This document shows, in pieces, positions 12,328-27,960 of a stretch of 64,000 nucleotides of DNA; within the stretch, counting starts at the first letter, position 1; each line of letters starts with the position of its first letter. The notes under the pieces were generated by a model, which saw only the letters and a program-made list of their open reading frames with translations, ran no database searches and was not told the origin of the DNA. The translations under genes were made by a program, and so were the position numbers. The stretch covers positions 3,968,001 through 4,032,000 of the forward strand of contig JAHRBC010000003.1 of the NCBI GenBank assembly GCA_022702545.1. Direction: 5' to 3'. Source of the stretch: Phycomyces nitens. Lineage: Eukaryota; Mucoromycota; Mucoromycetes; Mucorales; Phycomycetaceae.

Positions 12328-13526
12328 TCAGTATGTCGGTGTGCCATAGTCAAGTTTACCATAAGAATAGTTGGGATATCTTATGTATGGGCCAAAAAAG
12401 CTTGTAAGACTTGGTAGCGACATTGTATTGGCCATGAAGTTATCAAGACTCTTCAAGTGAAGTAATGATTCCGACTTTGGCATTACTAAATTGTTTTTGT
12501 GAAGTAGGATAGATGCGTTTGGTACATAAGTATTCGTATAATCCGGATAGTTTTCACAAAAGCTGTCTGGCTCAGAGGAAGGGACACTCCTTTCAAAGTA
12601 CGAATAAGTGCCAATAGTTTCTGATAGTGGTGAAGAAACGAGGTCTTCATAAATGTCGTCTGGCGCCCAGCAGCATATCGAAGGAAATTTATAATCAATG
12701 GATTCGCACAAATGGTGGTGCTGTTGCTGCTGTAGTTTTTGTTGTTGTGGCTGTGTCTGTTGTTGCTCCTGATTTTGATTTTGTTTTTGTAACATCGCAC
12801 GACGTTCATCCAAGAATGGCCTCCATTTAACACGAGATTTCTTTCCGTCAATAGTATGTAAATCTTTCATATGCTTTATCAGTATACTTTTACGAATAAA
12901 ACTTTTGTTGCAGTCATCAAAAGGGCATTTGTACGTTCGTTTCCCAGTATGTATACGCCTGATATATTCCAGAAAATGTAATTTTGACCCATTTATTAGA
13001 ATATAAAAAATAATTTTAATATATGTCTTACCGGTGCCTCGCAAGTGAACTACTGTCGCTAAAACTCTTTGAACATTCAGGATACTCACAGGCATGAGGT
13101 CTCTCCCCAGAATGAGTGCGTAAATGAACCTTTAGAGCAGATAGCTAGTAAGAATACAATTTTAGGCATTTTTTTTGGAGTGTAAGAGATGCCTTGATGG
13201 TTACCTGGATGAAACTTTTTCCACAGTTATTTTCGTGACATTGAAAAGGGCTTTAAGAAAAACCAAAGTTAATTTGAGAAACCAGTATTAAATTGCTTTA
13301 ACGTAAGATTTAATACTGACCGTTTGGCTGTATGTATGAGAGAATGTCTCTCTAAATCTGAACGTCGGCCTGAATGGAAAAGAGAAATGTCAGATATCTC
13401 CTAACTTGGCCATACTTATCATGCCGACTAATTACCAAATGACTTGGCACATTTTGAATGTAGACATTTAAAAGCTTTATATTCATCAAGATTTTGGTTT
13501 TTGTTGATGAGCTCAATTATTTCCAT
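12328..13526 (-). CDS. Four-finger C2H2 zinc-finger protein, probable transcription factor
   Basis: On the minus strand, exons 13526-13436, 13369-13321, 13250-13205, 13144-13032 and 12958-12328 join to 309 residues. Four consecutive C2H2 fingers occupy about residues 20-140, each of the C-x4-C-x12-H-x3/4-H form. They begin [36 protein letters not shown] and [12 protein letters not shown], with TGKR/SGERP-type linkers. Introns fall inside fingers and the fingers read through only when spliced, which strongly supports the model. A glutamine-rich tract (about residues 160-185) and a Ser/Tyr/Pro-rich tail follow, as in transcriptional activators. Sequence-specific DNA binding in the nucleus is the expected role. 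The target is unknown. The start ATG at 13526 is the first in frame, 20 residues before finger 1. Confidence 0.88.
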
Positions 13527-16500
13527 ATTTTTTGTTTTATTAGAGCAAGGGAAAGCAGAGAAAAGAAAACTATGATGGACCAATCTGAACGTGAGTCCAG
13601 TATAAATATTAAAAAAAAATCAAGCATTGCAGAATCTTCAGCGCGTACTTTATACATACAACCTGCAAGTGTGCCTAGATTGTACTGGAAAAAGAAAAGA
13701 GAAGAAAAATAGGTTTGTACAATCTCCTGTTGACCATCCTTGGGTCAAAAAATGAGTTTGTGTTCGTTTATGATATAATTTTATAGTTGACAAAGTCCAA
13801 TTCAGTGTAGCTTCTAATTTATTTCTTTTTACTACTATTCTTGATCTAGAAATGCATAGACGTTATTAAACTTGTTTTGTGTATCATATAGGGTATCCGT
13901 CCATCATTAATCAACCTTACCGAGGTCTTTTCCGAGCATAGAAAGAAACCCCTTTATATTATCAGGAGTTCTGGTGTTCTTCAATGCCACTGGAAAATTG
14001 AAGAATCATGTAACACATTAGTATAGCTGCAGAAGATCTGAGAGTTCTGTAATAAATCTATCAAATTCAAGGCACTTTAAGCAGAGGCTTCTTTGCCTCA
14101 TCTTGAATATATATGTCCCTAACATGTACCACTTTGATATGTTTATTGAGAATTTTCGAGAGATAATTCTTTTATATAACCCTCTTGACGTCATAAAATA
14201 TATTCCTAAACTCTTCGTTGTGTACTCAGCTATACACATGTTTTATGCATGGTAAATCATAAAAAAGACTTGGCTAAATATAACTTTACAGGTGGGGCCA
14301 TATCTTAACTCTCGTATTTTGACCAACACTACACTGTTGACTAATTCCCCTGTTTTAAAGAATATGGAATACCTAATTATCTACTCATCCATCTGTACAT
14401 ATAAAGTTATTTGTGTGATATAAGTCAAGTGAAAGCCCTCTTGGCAAATTATATATAATATTTCATTTTGATCTTATATTCTGAGAATATCTCCTATCAT
14501 TTTTTTTTGGTATTTTATTGATTTATCATTTTGTAAGTTGCTCTATACATAATTATTTTCTGTTGTATAATATTTCTATAGCCATATGTTGAGGGAAGTT
14601 CTGTATAAAGTTTTAAAACAGTCTTAATACATATATAAAATACTTTCTATTTCTGGTTTTTATTAGGACATTTGCAAGTTGCAATGGATTTATATTTGGT
14701 AAGAAAAAATAGAAATATATCTATTATATATAAATATATGAAGTAAATAGCTAAAAGGTCGAATAATTATAATAAGAATAATAATTTAAATTATGCTATA
14801 TAAAAGAGTAGTATTGCTTAATCTCTACCGGATATACATATATCTGGTACTATTCTATAAACAAGCGAAAAAAAACCATTGACTATCAAGAGATCATATA
14901 AATGTTAATGTCGAGATGTAATTAAATATACCTTTAACAATTATTATATTATTAAAGTATAGTCAGCTTAAAATAGTATACACTCTACCTAGAATATTCT
15001 TCCTTTTTAATTATACCTTGTACGTGTGTAAATACCAGTTGGCTTTCTAAAATTTGCCGAAGGCTTGATAACCTTCGGAAAATATTCGTTCATTTGTTGA
15101 AATTCAATTCTAATATAGTATAATCCGATTGTATATCTGATCCCTGTATGATTATTGGTTTAAACATATGTACAGATTAGTTAATTTTAGAGCACTAGAC
15201 TATGTAACCTATGTAGATGTCAAGCTAGTTTTTTAAGGTACCAGAAAATACACATTAAAGCAAATCAGTAAGGACACGTTAATATATGGTGACTTCAATA
15301 TCTATTTAAGTTTAAATATATTCTATTTCTCAGGATAGAAAGTATATAAAAGCTTTAAATACCTTATTAGACAATAATAAACATATAATTTGGGTACGCT
15401 CCACGACGAGTATATAGAAAATAAGGATGAAATGCTTATTGAAGAGTATTGGTCTGATCTAACGAACAATATATTTTGAATAACGAGATTGGATATACAA
15501 TATGATTTGGTTTGTGGGAATAAATGAATAATCTTTGCCTTATTGAAAATCTAATATATTACTACAACGACTAAATCCCAAGGTGAGAATGTTTTTAAAA
15601 CACAGAATACTCTTGCAATAGCTGCAGATATTTTTATGTTATAAATTTGATATATTTTTAACTAATTATATTTAGAATATGAAGAGACATACAACAATAC
15701 AAAAAAACTGAACTGAAAAGGATATTATATTCATTAGACGACAGATATACTAAAGAAGAGTCGAATAAGATTGAAGTATAGAGTAATTACAAAAATTACA
15801 TGAAAAGCTGCTTTAAAAATATCAAGTCACCTTTTTCCTATCATCTCGTAGTGAATATATCAATATACAATTCGGGTATACGCCTCAGAAATAGATTAAG
15901 AATACATTTTTAGGTCAATGGGCTATTTAGTATTGTTCTTCTTCTTTGTTCGGATCTGACACTTTTATTGGAAAAAGAAAATTAAATGAACCGGGTGCTT
16001 GAGAGGTTAAAAGAAGAAGCTTTCAAGGCAATTGTTCTACTGGGTGTGTACTACAGCGATAGGAATTCAATGTACAGTGGCTCCGGTGCCAGTTTGCGCT
16101 AATTAAAATTCTATTTCACTCTTTTATTGGTCAATCTTTCGTTTTTGTTCAATTCAATTGTCATTTTTGTTCAATACAATTTTCGTTTTGTACCAAACTC
16201 AAATTATAGGTTGGTTTTAAATCAAATCTATATGCAAGAATATAAGTAGTATAACAATAAAATACCCTGTTTATAGATTAAAATTATATACCAATAGGTT
16301 ATAGCTTATCACAGTTCAGATTAAGTATTGTTAAATATATCTTAATTAATCCTTTTATATATATATGCATGTATATGTTCCTACCCAAACCTTGAAAAAT
16401 TAATATCCTGTTAATATTTTGTAAGCTAAAACCTTACAAAGCATCTCATGATTAGATATATAAAGTATTAACAGCTTAACAAAAAAATGACAATGCTCTT

Positions 16501-18896
16501 GCGAATATAAAAAGTCAAATGCCTGTACTGCTTTAAAAGTAAGGCATTATCATTTCTTCAAATGTCAAAATGTCAACTTCCAATGATTTTCTTTACAGTT
16601 GAATAAAAGAAAAGAGTATTTAAAACAATATTTTACATATACTAAATTTAAAAACTCTTTATCTCAAGATTGGAGTGTTTTTATGGATTTTATATAGACA
16701 CATAGATACTTGCTAAGCTTATTAAAAGCCATCAAAAACATATTAAATATTTTTGGGCCTGTATAATCTAGGAACCTAAACTCATCATGCTCTGATCGCA
16801 GTATTTCAAAAAATAAGCTTTCAAGGGATCACAAAATATCTTGATATGTTTTATACTGAAGCCAAGTATACAAAAAATGGTATGTATTACTACGATGCAT
16901 TGACGTGCGAAAACAATGTCATATTGTTTTGTTTCGATTACGAGAATAGTAAACACCATTACATAGAATTCTTTTGTTATTCTGGATTTACAAGCCTACT
17001 AAACTTATAAAATTTGATTGCTTCTTAGTACTGGTGTCTATGGATACCTCATTTTATTTTATTTAAACTGTTTGCGATAAGTGAATCTCGAATCAATTAT
17101 TAAAAAAAACATCTTTGTGCCAGTCTAAATCGAATCCAGTCACTCCGCTATTTGAACAGATATTGCTTATTTGAAGATGAGGTCTGGATACTTTTATTAA
17201 TCTGCTCGTTAGTTAACTGTGGCCAGACTAAACAACTCTCGAATTCATAGTTTGTTACGGAAAGAATTTCGTCTTTTTTTTCTTCTAAAGACTTTTAAAG
17301 TATATATCCTATTTTGATAATATTGTGTAATGCACAATAGAAAAGAGTCATAAACTACCCTTTATTGATTGAATTAGTAACATATATATACGGTTCTTTT
17401 ATACTTGGAAAATGTTATGCCTCTTCATATTGTATAGGGAGCCTCGTTTAAATAAATGGTAATTTATTGCTCGAAACAAAAAAGAGAATTTTATGGCTAT
17501 TTTTTTTTGAAAAAAAAATATAGAGCCCGTAAAAATATATCCAATAGCTATGATCTTGTACAAAAGTGGGGAAATTCAAAAAAAAATGGCTTTTTTTAGA
17601 GAGGTGACCTAAAGTAGAGTGTGGAATAAGTGGAAGGTAGTTGAGAAAACATACTGGAGCACAGAATAGAAAGGAAAATAGAATATACATCATCGAGATC
17701 TTGAGGACAATCTGTTTTTTTTTCATTGTCACGTCTTGTACCATGGCCCTGAACTTTATATTATTTATCAGGCAAAATTATCTAAATTTTAATCTATTTA
17801 TCAAATTGCAACACTCACTGGAATATTATTTCAGATATCTGACGCCAAGAGCTGACAAACTTGTTATATGATGTGTACAAGTCATTAGATACGTGTAAGA
17901 AATAAGCTTCTTGTATTATACTTGGAAGGTACCCCCAAAATAGTGACAACTCTAACCGAGTATTACAATTTTTGACTTTGTGTTATCGATAAAGAAGGCG
18001 CGATTTTTCTACAGCTTTGTAAAATGATGCAAATTCTATTGACATGGTAGTGGGGCTTACAGAGTTACAAGTAGTAGAAACTGTAAACGTTGGACAAACA
18101 AACAAATAAACAAATAAATAAATATAGATCATTTTGTGTGTAAAGCTATATTTCTTACCATGCTTATACAGAGATTTTTCTACTGGTATAGGTTAGACAA
18201 ATAATATTCCAATGTTTATAGTTTATTAATTGTTGTATTCCCAAGAGTTTTCTTTGCTGGTACCGATGCTTTTCCAAGAAAGATACCTCTTTAAACCCAA
18301 TAGTATTTGATGTTTGTAAGACATGTAATAGATTTTCAGTCATTTATTTTTCCAAGATATACGTGAATATTTCTAGTTTGTCTGTGAAAACGAGAACCGG
18401 ATGAAATAAGAATTGGTACTATTTACTTTTTGACAATTGATTTACTATACTAGAAAAACAAATAGAAGCAAACCCGGTCTGAGTAATTGGAATAGGAATG
18501 TTCTTGGGTTTGGCATTAGTATTGCATGCATATCGTACAACATAAAAAGAAACTATAATCCAAGGATTTATTTGTAAACAACAGTTGGAATAAGGTGCTC
18601 AAAAATTTCTTGGAGAAAGCTGTTTTGAATCCTCAGGGAAGTTATATAGTCTTTGCCTTTCATGAAACAGTTACTAATTAAAGAGCTTTTATAAGAAGAT
18701 GGTGGTAAAAATACTGATAGCATATACTTTCTTAATTGTAGAAAGCATGCGATAAGCATTTAACATGGGGACTAAAAGCTTTATTGCCCTTCCGTGGCTT
18801 CCACTACTATTATACCGAGCAATAAAATTCACCCACCCAACTCCACCCAACTATGGTCGCGTGTTTTCAAGATAGCTCGAATCTCTGCTATCCACC
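13527..18896. other. Long AT-rich, gene-poor stretch
   Basis: More than 5 kb with no supported gene on either strand. A Tc1-like terminal sequence (starting TACAGTGGCTCCGGTGCC, around 16072) stands alone without a visible partner. Short poly-A/T and ATAT tracts are scattered throughout. Confidence 0.45.
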
Positions 18897-19400
18897 ATGA
18901 CTCCTTCTCTCCCTCCAATAAGGGAGAGAAGAAGATTATTCATTCGCGCATCTGGCCCAAGAGACACTCTCTTGGGAGCATTATTTTTGACGCTACTGTA
19001 TAAAAAGTACCCTACCAGAAGGTTAGTTTCCTTCATGAGAGAAGGAAAATTTGATCCTGTGGACCAAACCACTATTGCACACGCAGTTCAGAATAGACTG
19101 CACTTCCCCGAGCACAGCACGACTATTCGTGGTAGTTTGGTCATCTATGGGCAAATTATAGACGTCGGTATCTACCGTGAGCCAAAGTATAACACCTTCC
19201 TCGGCACAGGTTATGCCCTTTTGCAAACATCCTAACGCCATGTTGGCGAAATGGATGAACCTTACGAACCACTGACCCACAACATCCAATTGTTGAACAC
19301 GGATGATGATTTCCGAGCTCTCAACAGATCTCTGGTGGTATTGTGCGGAAACTTCCATGAAGACGGGCATGGTCGCTCAAACTCCAAGAAGTCCTGAAAG
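18897..19400 (+). pseudogene. Decayed retroelement ORF1/gag-like fragment
   Basis: The frame from 18897 to 19235, and its continuation after a stop to about 19400, reads like the nucleic-acid-binding ORF1 of mucoralean LINE elements. It contains an RRM-like strand pattern (RGSLVIYGQIIDVGIYREP, then FLGTGYALL) and further on CGNFHEDGHGRSNSKK. The latter looks like a CCHC zinc knuckle that has lost cysteines. The in-frame stop at 19233-19235 and the damaged knuckle mean it is not functional. It is not closely similar to ORF1 of the LINE at 54-63 kb, so it comes from another family. The assignment rests on remembered family pattern and is moderate. Confidence 0.5.
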
Positions 19401-20513
19401 CGGATGAAGAGCCAAGTCAGCTATCCGCAGTCAAAACTCAACAAGACGACTTGTAATATTTCTTGGGGATCGGGATTAGAAGGCAGTGAGACAGTGCTCA
19501 GAGTGGAAAAATAGGTGTTTGACTATTTATGTAGACTTACAATCACTATCCTAATTAGGAACTATTATTTCCGATTCATAAGTGAAGCTACAGATGGTTT
19601 TGATGGTAAAACTGGCTGTTAATCTTAGGGACACGACGTTTTGATTTCACCGGATTCTATGGGATTACCGTACTCAAACTACCAAACACTTACTTGCTGA
19701 ATCTCCTCTTGTTTGGCGGGTTTGGACCTTGACATTGCCACAATTGCTGCCCCAACTTCCGACCAACCCATCTACACTCCTTCCCACTTTCTATGCCCTT
19801 GACCTCCCTCTATCCTCCCAACATATTTCATACAATGTTTTGACTGTAGCTTGGAAACCATACTGGAGACACATCTTTGACAACATTTCTTTCGCTCTTG
19901 TTGACACGAGTGCCTCCAATAAGTCCCTATTCTCCCTGTTTTCCTCCTCCCATCTTCCTTCTTATACATTTATATGTGTATCAATATTTCCCCAATATAC
20001 CTTTCCTCCATAGAAAGCAAGACCTGTTTTGGGCAATGCAATAAATCTTGTCACTTTTAAAAAAATGATTTCACCAGACATTTTAATTGTGACTTGCTAT
20101 CCGGTATCTATCAAATATATCTGGTCCCCAAAACTTCAAAACTGCTTCAAAAAATGACGCTTTAAAAAAGATTTCAGTTTATAATGGAGGTGATCTATTA
20201 ACTGTAGATTATATGCTGAATGTACTTTGGTGTCATTAATTGCGGACTGTAATACCAATCCTTACAACAATGACCAAATACCTGACATCTGAAAATGTTA
20301 TACCCCACCAAAAAACGTCTTGTCCAGAGAAACGTCGTGCCCCTAAGATTAGCGAAGTACTTTATTCCAACTATTTCCTCAGTATTCGACATTTGTTAGG
20401 AAAATGACGTAAGTGAGTGTAAGCTCTGACCACATTAATAATAAAAATAGAGGACATCTTGTTGATCTTGGCTCTTCTTCTTTTTACATACAACAACAGA
20501 AACCGCGTTCGAT
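19401..20513. other. Unresolved stretch, possibly more retroelement debris
   Basis: A 94-codon frame at 19729-20013 contains WKPYWRHIF, vaguely like the C-terminal part of LINE polymerases, so the fragment upstream may extend here. The similarity is too weak to call. The promoter of the DsbA-like gene must lie toward the right end. Confidence 0.3.
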
Positions 20514-21337
20514 ATGGCTCTATCTCCTCAATTTGCGGGTAACTTTTTGGATGCTAAATTCATGTTCATCTAATCATCCTCATTCATCAGGACATCGTCT
20601 TGGTTCCGCTCTTGCCCCAAACACCATTGAGATCTATCTGGACTATGTGGTAGGATAAAAATATCGCGTTCTTTATGAGTATTTACACCCTAATCAAACG
20701 TTTGCTTCCAGTGTCCATTCTCAGCAAAGATTTACAAGAAGCTTAGAGAGGTATGATAAGAATATCATAAATGGTGATTGTGGTACCTAAAAAAAGAGAG
20801 CACTAGCAATTCTGGCCCTTGACGGAACAAAAATACCCTGAAAAGTTCCAGGTCATCTTTCGTCAGCAAGTGCAGCCCTGGCACGCATCATCGACACTTG
20901 TTCATGAAGCCGCTCTCGCAGTAGAGAGACTCAACTCTCAAAAGTTCTTTACTTTTTCTGATGTCTTGTTTGCTCACCAGGCAGAGTAAGCTTTTAAAAT
21001 CTCAAAAACAATTGACTTATTGCTTATTAAATGCAGATACTTTGATGAGGCCGTTGAGGAAAAGACTCGTCGCCAGTTGATCGACCAACTGAGCATCCTG
21101 GCTTCAAGTGTAGGAGTTTCTGGTGATGAGGTCAAGGGCCTCTTGTCAAATGGAACAGGAGAACCAAAGAACGCAGGCAACAAGCTGTCTAACGATCTCA
21201 AGCTGGCCATCCGTCTGGGCCGTCAGAATGGTATACATGTCAGCCCAACTGTGGTGTTTAATGGAATACGAGATGACAGCGTGTCTTCTAGCTGGGAAAT
21301 CCAGCAGTGGGAAGATTATTTGAAATCAAAGCTTTGA
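20514..21337 (+). CDS. DsbA/thioredoxin-fold oxidoreductase-like protein
   Basis: Exons 20514-20538, 20591-20649, 20712-20750, 20807-20985 and 21037-21337 join to 200 residues, with GT-AG introns. The protein starts MALSPQFAGHRLGS and shows the first strand of a thioredoxin fold (IEIYLDYV) running directly into the active-site motif C29-P-F-S32. An alpha-helical insert follows, and then the cis-proline strand region GIHVSPTVVFNGI. This is the arrangement of the DsbA-like/Thioredoxin_4 family. The active site is CxxS, a monothiol form, so glutathione-dependent or isomerase-like chemistry is more likely than dithiol oxidation. No signal peptide is seen, which suggests cytosol or mitochondrial matrix. 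The gene is convergent with cyclophilin-40, the two stops lying 55 bp apart. Confidence 0.85.
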
Positions 21338-21392
21338 GTTTATCAATGAATAAAAACCTTTTTTTTAAAAAAAGACCAATTTATAAAGATTT

Positions 21393-22764
21393 TTAACCAA
21401 ACATCTTTGAAAATGCAGCCTTTTCCTTTTGCTTTCTCAGCACAAGTCTATGTTTGGCATTAGCAAGCTCTCTCTTGATAGAGGCATCGTTGGGGTCCTT
21501 CTGGGCAGCCTGCTCGAGATCAGCAATGGCACCATGCTCATCCTTCAAAGCAATCTTGGCAATTGCACGACGGAAAAGAGCCTTGGTGATATCACTGTCC
21601 TTGAGGTATTTCTGGTCATACTCAAGGGCCCAGGTAGCAGCTTCAACAGCACTGCGGTTGTCATTCAATTTGATGGCAGACATGGCCTTGTTAAGGTAGC
21701 AGGGAATCTTGATTGCAGCATACTTTACACGCAACTCTTCGGGATCTTCTTCATCGAAAGCAGGGCTCTCATTAAGATAACGAATAGCCTAACAAGATAT
21801 CAGACATTGCTCTTCTTTAAGCCACCCAAATTACCTTTTGGTACTTTTTCATGGCAAGAGCATACTCTCCCTTTTTAAAGTAGTCGTTACCAATGTTTTT
21901 GAGAGTGCCGGCAATCTCAATCAGGTCAATAAGCTCCTTGGGTCCCTCATAATCATCTATTGGATTATAAATCAGTATTTTTGTACCAGGATAGTCTATG
22001 CAATGGACATCATCCAACTTACCAGGGAACTCCTCAAACTTGTCACCGTCCTTTGGAACAGGGACACCATCATCAGCACCTTCGGGGATCTCTCCACAGT
22101 CCTCGATAATCACATCCTGCAAGGGCTTGTCATTCTTGGACTCCAAATTCTCCATTTCGCGAACAAGACCCTTGCCCTTCAAGACCTTTCCAAACACAAC
22201 ATGCTTTCCGTCAAGATGAGGAGTAGGGACAGTGGTGATGAAGAATTGAGATCCATTAGTACCAGGACCAGCATTGGCCATGGACAGCAAGAATGGCTTG
22301 TCGTGCTTCAATGTAAAGTTTTCATCTATATGTCATGATAAGCCAGCCTATCTATTTTCATTTCAATCAATTGATTGTCTTGCCTTCAAACTTTTCGCCA
22401 TAGATGGACTCTCCGCCAGTACCATTGCCAGCTGTGAAATCACCACCTTGGCACATGAATTTCTACATATTGACAGCATCAGTATCTGATTGTTGTTAAA
22501 GGCGACCTTACTTTGATGATACGATGGAATCCAGATCCCTTGAAGTGGAGAGGGATGCCAGACTTTCCTTTGCCCTTTTCGCCTGTATAGATTGTAGTTG
22601 TTGTTTTTTTCGTCAGTTGACGTATCAAGATAATATTTACGCGCATGTTTTGATCTTGTGTGATTACGTACCAGTGCAGAGAGCACGGAAGTTTTCGGCA
22701 GTCTTGGGAGTTACGTCCTTGAACTATATGTTGATGAGTATGTCTAATGAGGTTGGGAATCAAA

Positions 22765-22802
<38 letters not shown>

Positions 22803-22926
22803 TTGCCAATTCAAACACGATCCGGCCTTCCTTCTTGCCGCCAATGGAGATGTCAAAGAATCTATAGAAAACTCAATACAAATCTCATGCTTTTTGTCTT
22901 TGGTCTTACACGCGTGGGTTGGGCAT
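21393..22926 (-). CDS. Cyclophilin-40 type peptidyl-prolyl isomerase with TPR domain
   Basis: Minus-strand exons 22926-22910, 22861-22807, 22723-22672, 22582-22512, 22462-22384, 22325-22023, 21956-21835 and 21788-21393 give 364 residues, the family's usual length. The N-terminal cyclophilin domain (about 1-175) has FFDISIGGK, the catalytic [16 protein letters not shown] and NGSQFFITT, followed by a linker. The C-terminal half holds three TPR repeats that in Cyp40/Cpr6/Cpr7 bind the C-terminus of Hsp90. It should act as an Hsp90 co-chaperone catalysing prolyl isomerisation in the cytosol. Two introns have GC donors (22806-22805 and 22383-22382). Both are fixed by strictly conserved protein sequence on each side. 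The first of these introns also contains an (AT)n run. ADE5,7 lies upstream on the same strand. Confidence 0.96.
22766..22801. repeat. (AT)n microsatellite inside CYP40 intron 2
   Basis: About 18 uninterrupted AT units lie immediately downstream of the GC donor of intron 2 (in transcript sense). Length is likely to vary between strains. Confidence 0.9.
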
Positions 22927-23285
22927 CGTAATGAGTTGCAGGAGAGAAAGAGTTGAAGGCAAGTGTATTTTTGGTACCAAATAAAATAATAAATTTGGGC
23001 GGGATTGTCAAGAGAAATTCCTCTCTGTGGATCAAATTTGTTCTGGAAATATCCACAGCAAAATATACAAATACCAAAAAAAAAAACTTGTTTTCTCACC
23101 CAATTAGGTAAAATGATAATAATACACCTTTAACGCTGTATACTTGATGTCTTTATATATGTATATATGTATATTTATATCTTTTTTTTTCTTCTTCTTC
23201 TTTGCAGACATTGTCTTTATCTATGTTGCTATTTACATTTATTTATCTTGATAAATATTGATTTTTATACCTCTTCCTCTTCATT

Positions 23286-26195
<2,910 letters not shown>

Positions 26196-27179
26196 CAAAG
26201 GTAGGGAAGAATATTGGTTTGACGAGAAGAAATGCGCAAAAAAGTTGGTTTTTTAGCTTAATGGACCCTCTGAGTCACATCACCAAGCCACAGGTCTGAC
26301 TGATCGACTTATTCCCTAGAGTTTTTTTTTTCTTTTTTTTTCTTTTTGGAAATCAATAATAAACTGTTTTCTCTATAGGAATATTATCATGATATTAATG
26401 GCCAATTAAATTGTTTGGTGATTTTGGTAGCAAAAAGACATTACATCAAAGAGACGAAATATAGATTCATATATCTATTCCATTATTACCCATCAGATCT
26501 TATTTGGCGGGGAACACAATCACTGACATTGAATATATGAAATGCAGTCGGAGACCATCAATTGACTATTGAATGGAAATCTCTCTTCACCTTATTTTAT
26601 TTTTTAGCTTAACAGAGATGTTGACTAACTTTCTGGTAAACAGTCACTTCATCAGACTATAGGAACTTGGATTCATATTATATTCATCCAACTCTATTGG
26701 TCATCATTGACTTTGATATAATAATTTAAATATAATCATTGGGATCCAAAACATCCTAAGCGAACCAGTCTTTTTTTATTAGCAACCCATGTACACGATC
26801 CAGGCATCAAAAATAATTCCTTGGATTCACTTTCTGAAAATATGAAACTTATTCATACTTCTAAATGCTTATTGGCGTCAATTGATGCTATTAAAACAGA
26901 TGAACGTTTTGGAACTTATTAGAGCCTCGATAGTCTTAAATGTCTTTTAGGATTTTTGGGGGGAGTAACTATACTTGAACCATAGCGACCTCTTGTTTTC
27001 TTTGGAATCGAGCACTCATACACTTGGATAAGACAATTATTGGACCTCCAAGGATAATCTTTTAAAAAAAGAAATAGTTGTATATATTCAACATACAATT
27101 CAACATCGATGATGGCCAGAACATTCAAACTTGAAACATAAAAAGATATACATGTCAAGCATTCGTTTATTTATTTATT
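26196..27179. other. AT-rich spacer upstream of ADE5,7
   Basis: The left part should contain the ADE5,7 promoter. No gene was found. Near 27010-27070 there is more ordered sequence, possibly the edge of the adjacent Tc1 relic, but no matching inverted repeat was located. Confidence 0.4.
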
Positions 27180-27960
27180 TTTTTTAAAAAAAAGGTAGTG
27201 TTTGGTACGACTGTCTTCATTGCAACCTTCAAATCAGCTACATTTTGGATACTGGCCGCTTTACTCGTCTTTACCTCGAGGGTCAACCAAACGTGTTCAA
27301 TAGGATTTAAATCAGGACTTTTAGTAGCCCATTACTCATCTTTTTGACATACTCATCTTGGCTTACAGTGCCTTTAAGAAAGATCAAAGGCTAAAACCAC
27401 CTCCACAGAAACAGCTCCAGATCATGGCACTACCCTTCCCCCGCCTTGTTACAGGTACAATATGTCCTTCTTGGTACCTTTCTCCAGATCGTCTAGTCAC
27501 TCGAGCACCACCATCATTGCCCTCGACTGTGGATCGGAACTCTTCGGACCAAACTACACTTCTCCATTAGACATCTGTCTAATTGACATGATACTTGGCC
27601 CATTTCAGTCTTTGTTGCTTGTATCTTTCCGTAAATCTAGCTTATGGGCTACAATATAAGAATCAAAGCTAATGTTCTCGAGACCATTGATTACTGCTTA
27701 AAATTGAAAATCTTTAAATCTTTTAATGCCATTCCCAGCTGATTGTAACTAGCAAAGGAATTCTTCCGTACGCATTTCACAAGGTCCCTCTCAGTCATCT
27801 CGTCTATTATTTTTGGTTGTCTGGGAAGACACGATCCAATTTTCTTTGATTCTTAAGGATCTTCTTGACAGTTAAACTCATTTCGATAACTGCTGAAATC
27901 CTTGTGGGACCAATCTCAGCTAAATTCAGGTACAAAATATCATTGTACTTGAACTCACCA
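27180..27960 (-). pseudogene. Decayed Tc1/mariner transposase
   Basis: On the minus strand, broken frames give in order a helix-turn-helix/linker region with PKIIDEMTERDLVKCVRKNS (about 27840-27760), a catalytic-core piece with VPVTRRGKGSAMIWSCFCGG (about 27470-27400) and the third catalytic motif KSPDLNPIEHVW (about 27325-27290). The end reads KVAMKTVVPNT. The order and spacing match a Tc1 transposase of usual length. Multiple stops and frameshifts separate the pieces, so it is dead. It differs clearly from the copy at 1.2-2.3 kb and so represents a different Tc1 family. Its terminal repeats were not found. Confidence 0.8.

Noticed and set aside
12627..12830. Val-rich plus-strand frame
   Set aside because: Antisense of the glutamine tract of the zinc-finger protein.
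13494..13712. 72-codon plus-strand frame, charged
   Set aside because: Overlaps the start of the zinc-finger gene on the other strand and has no conserved feature.
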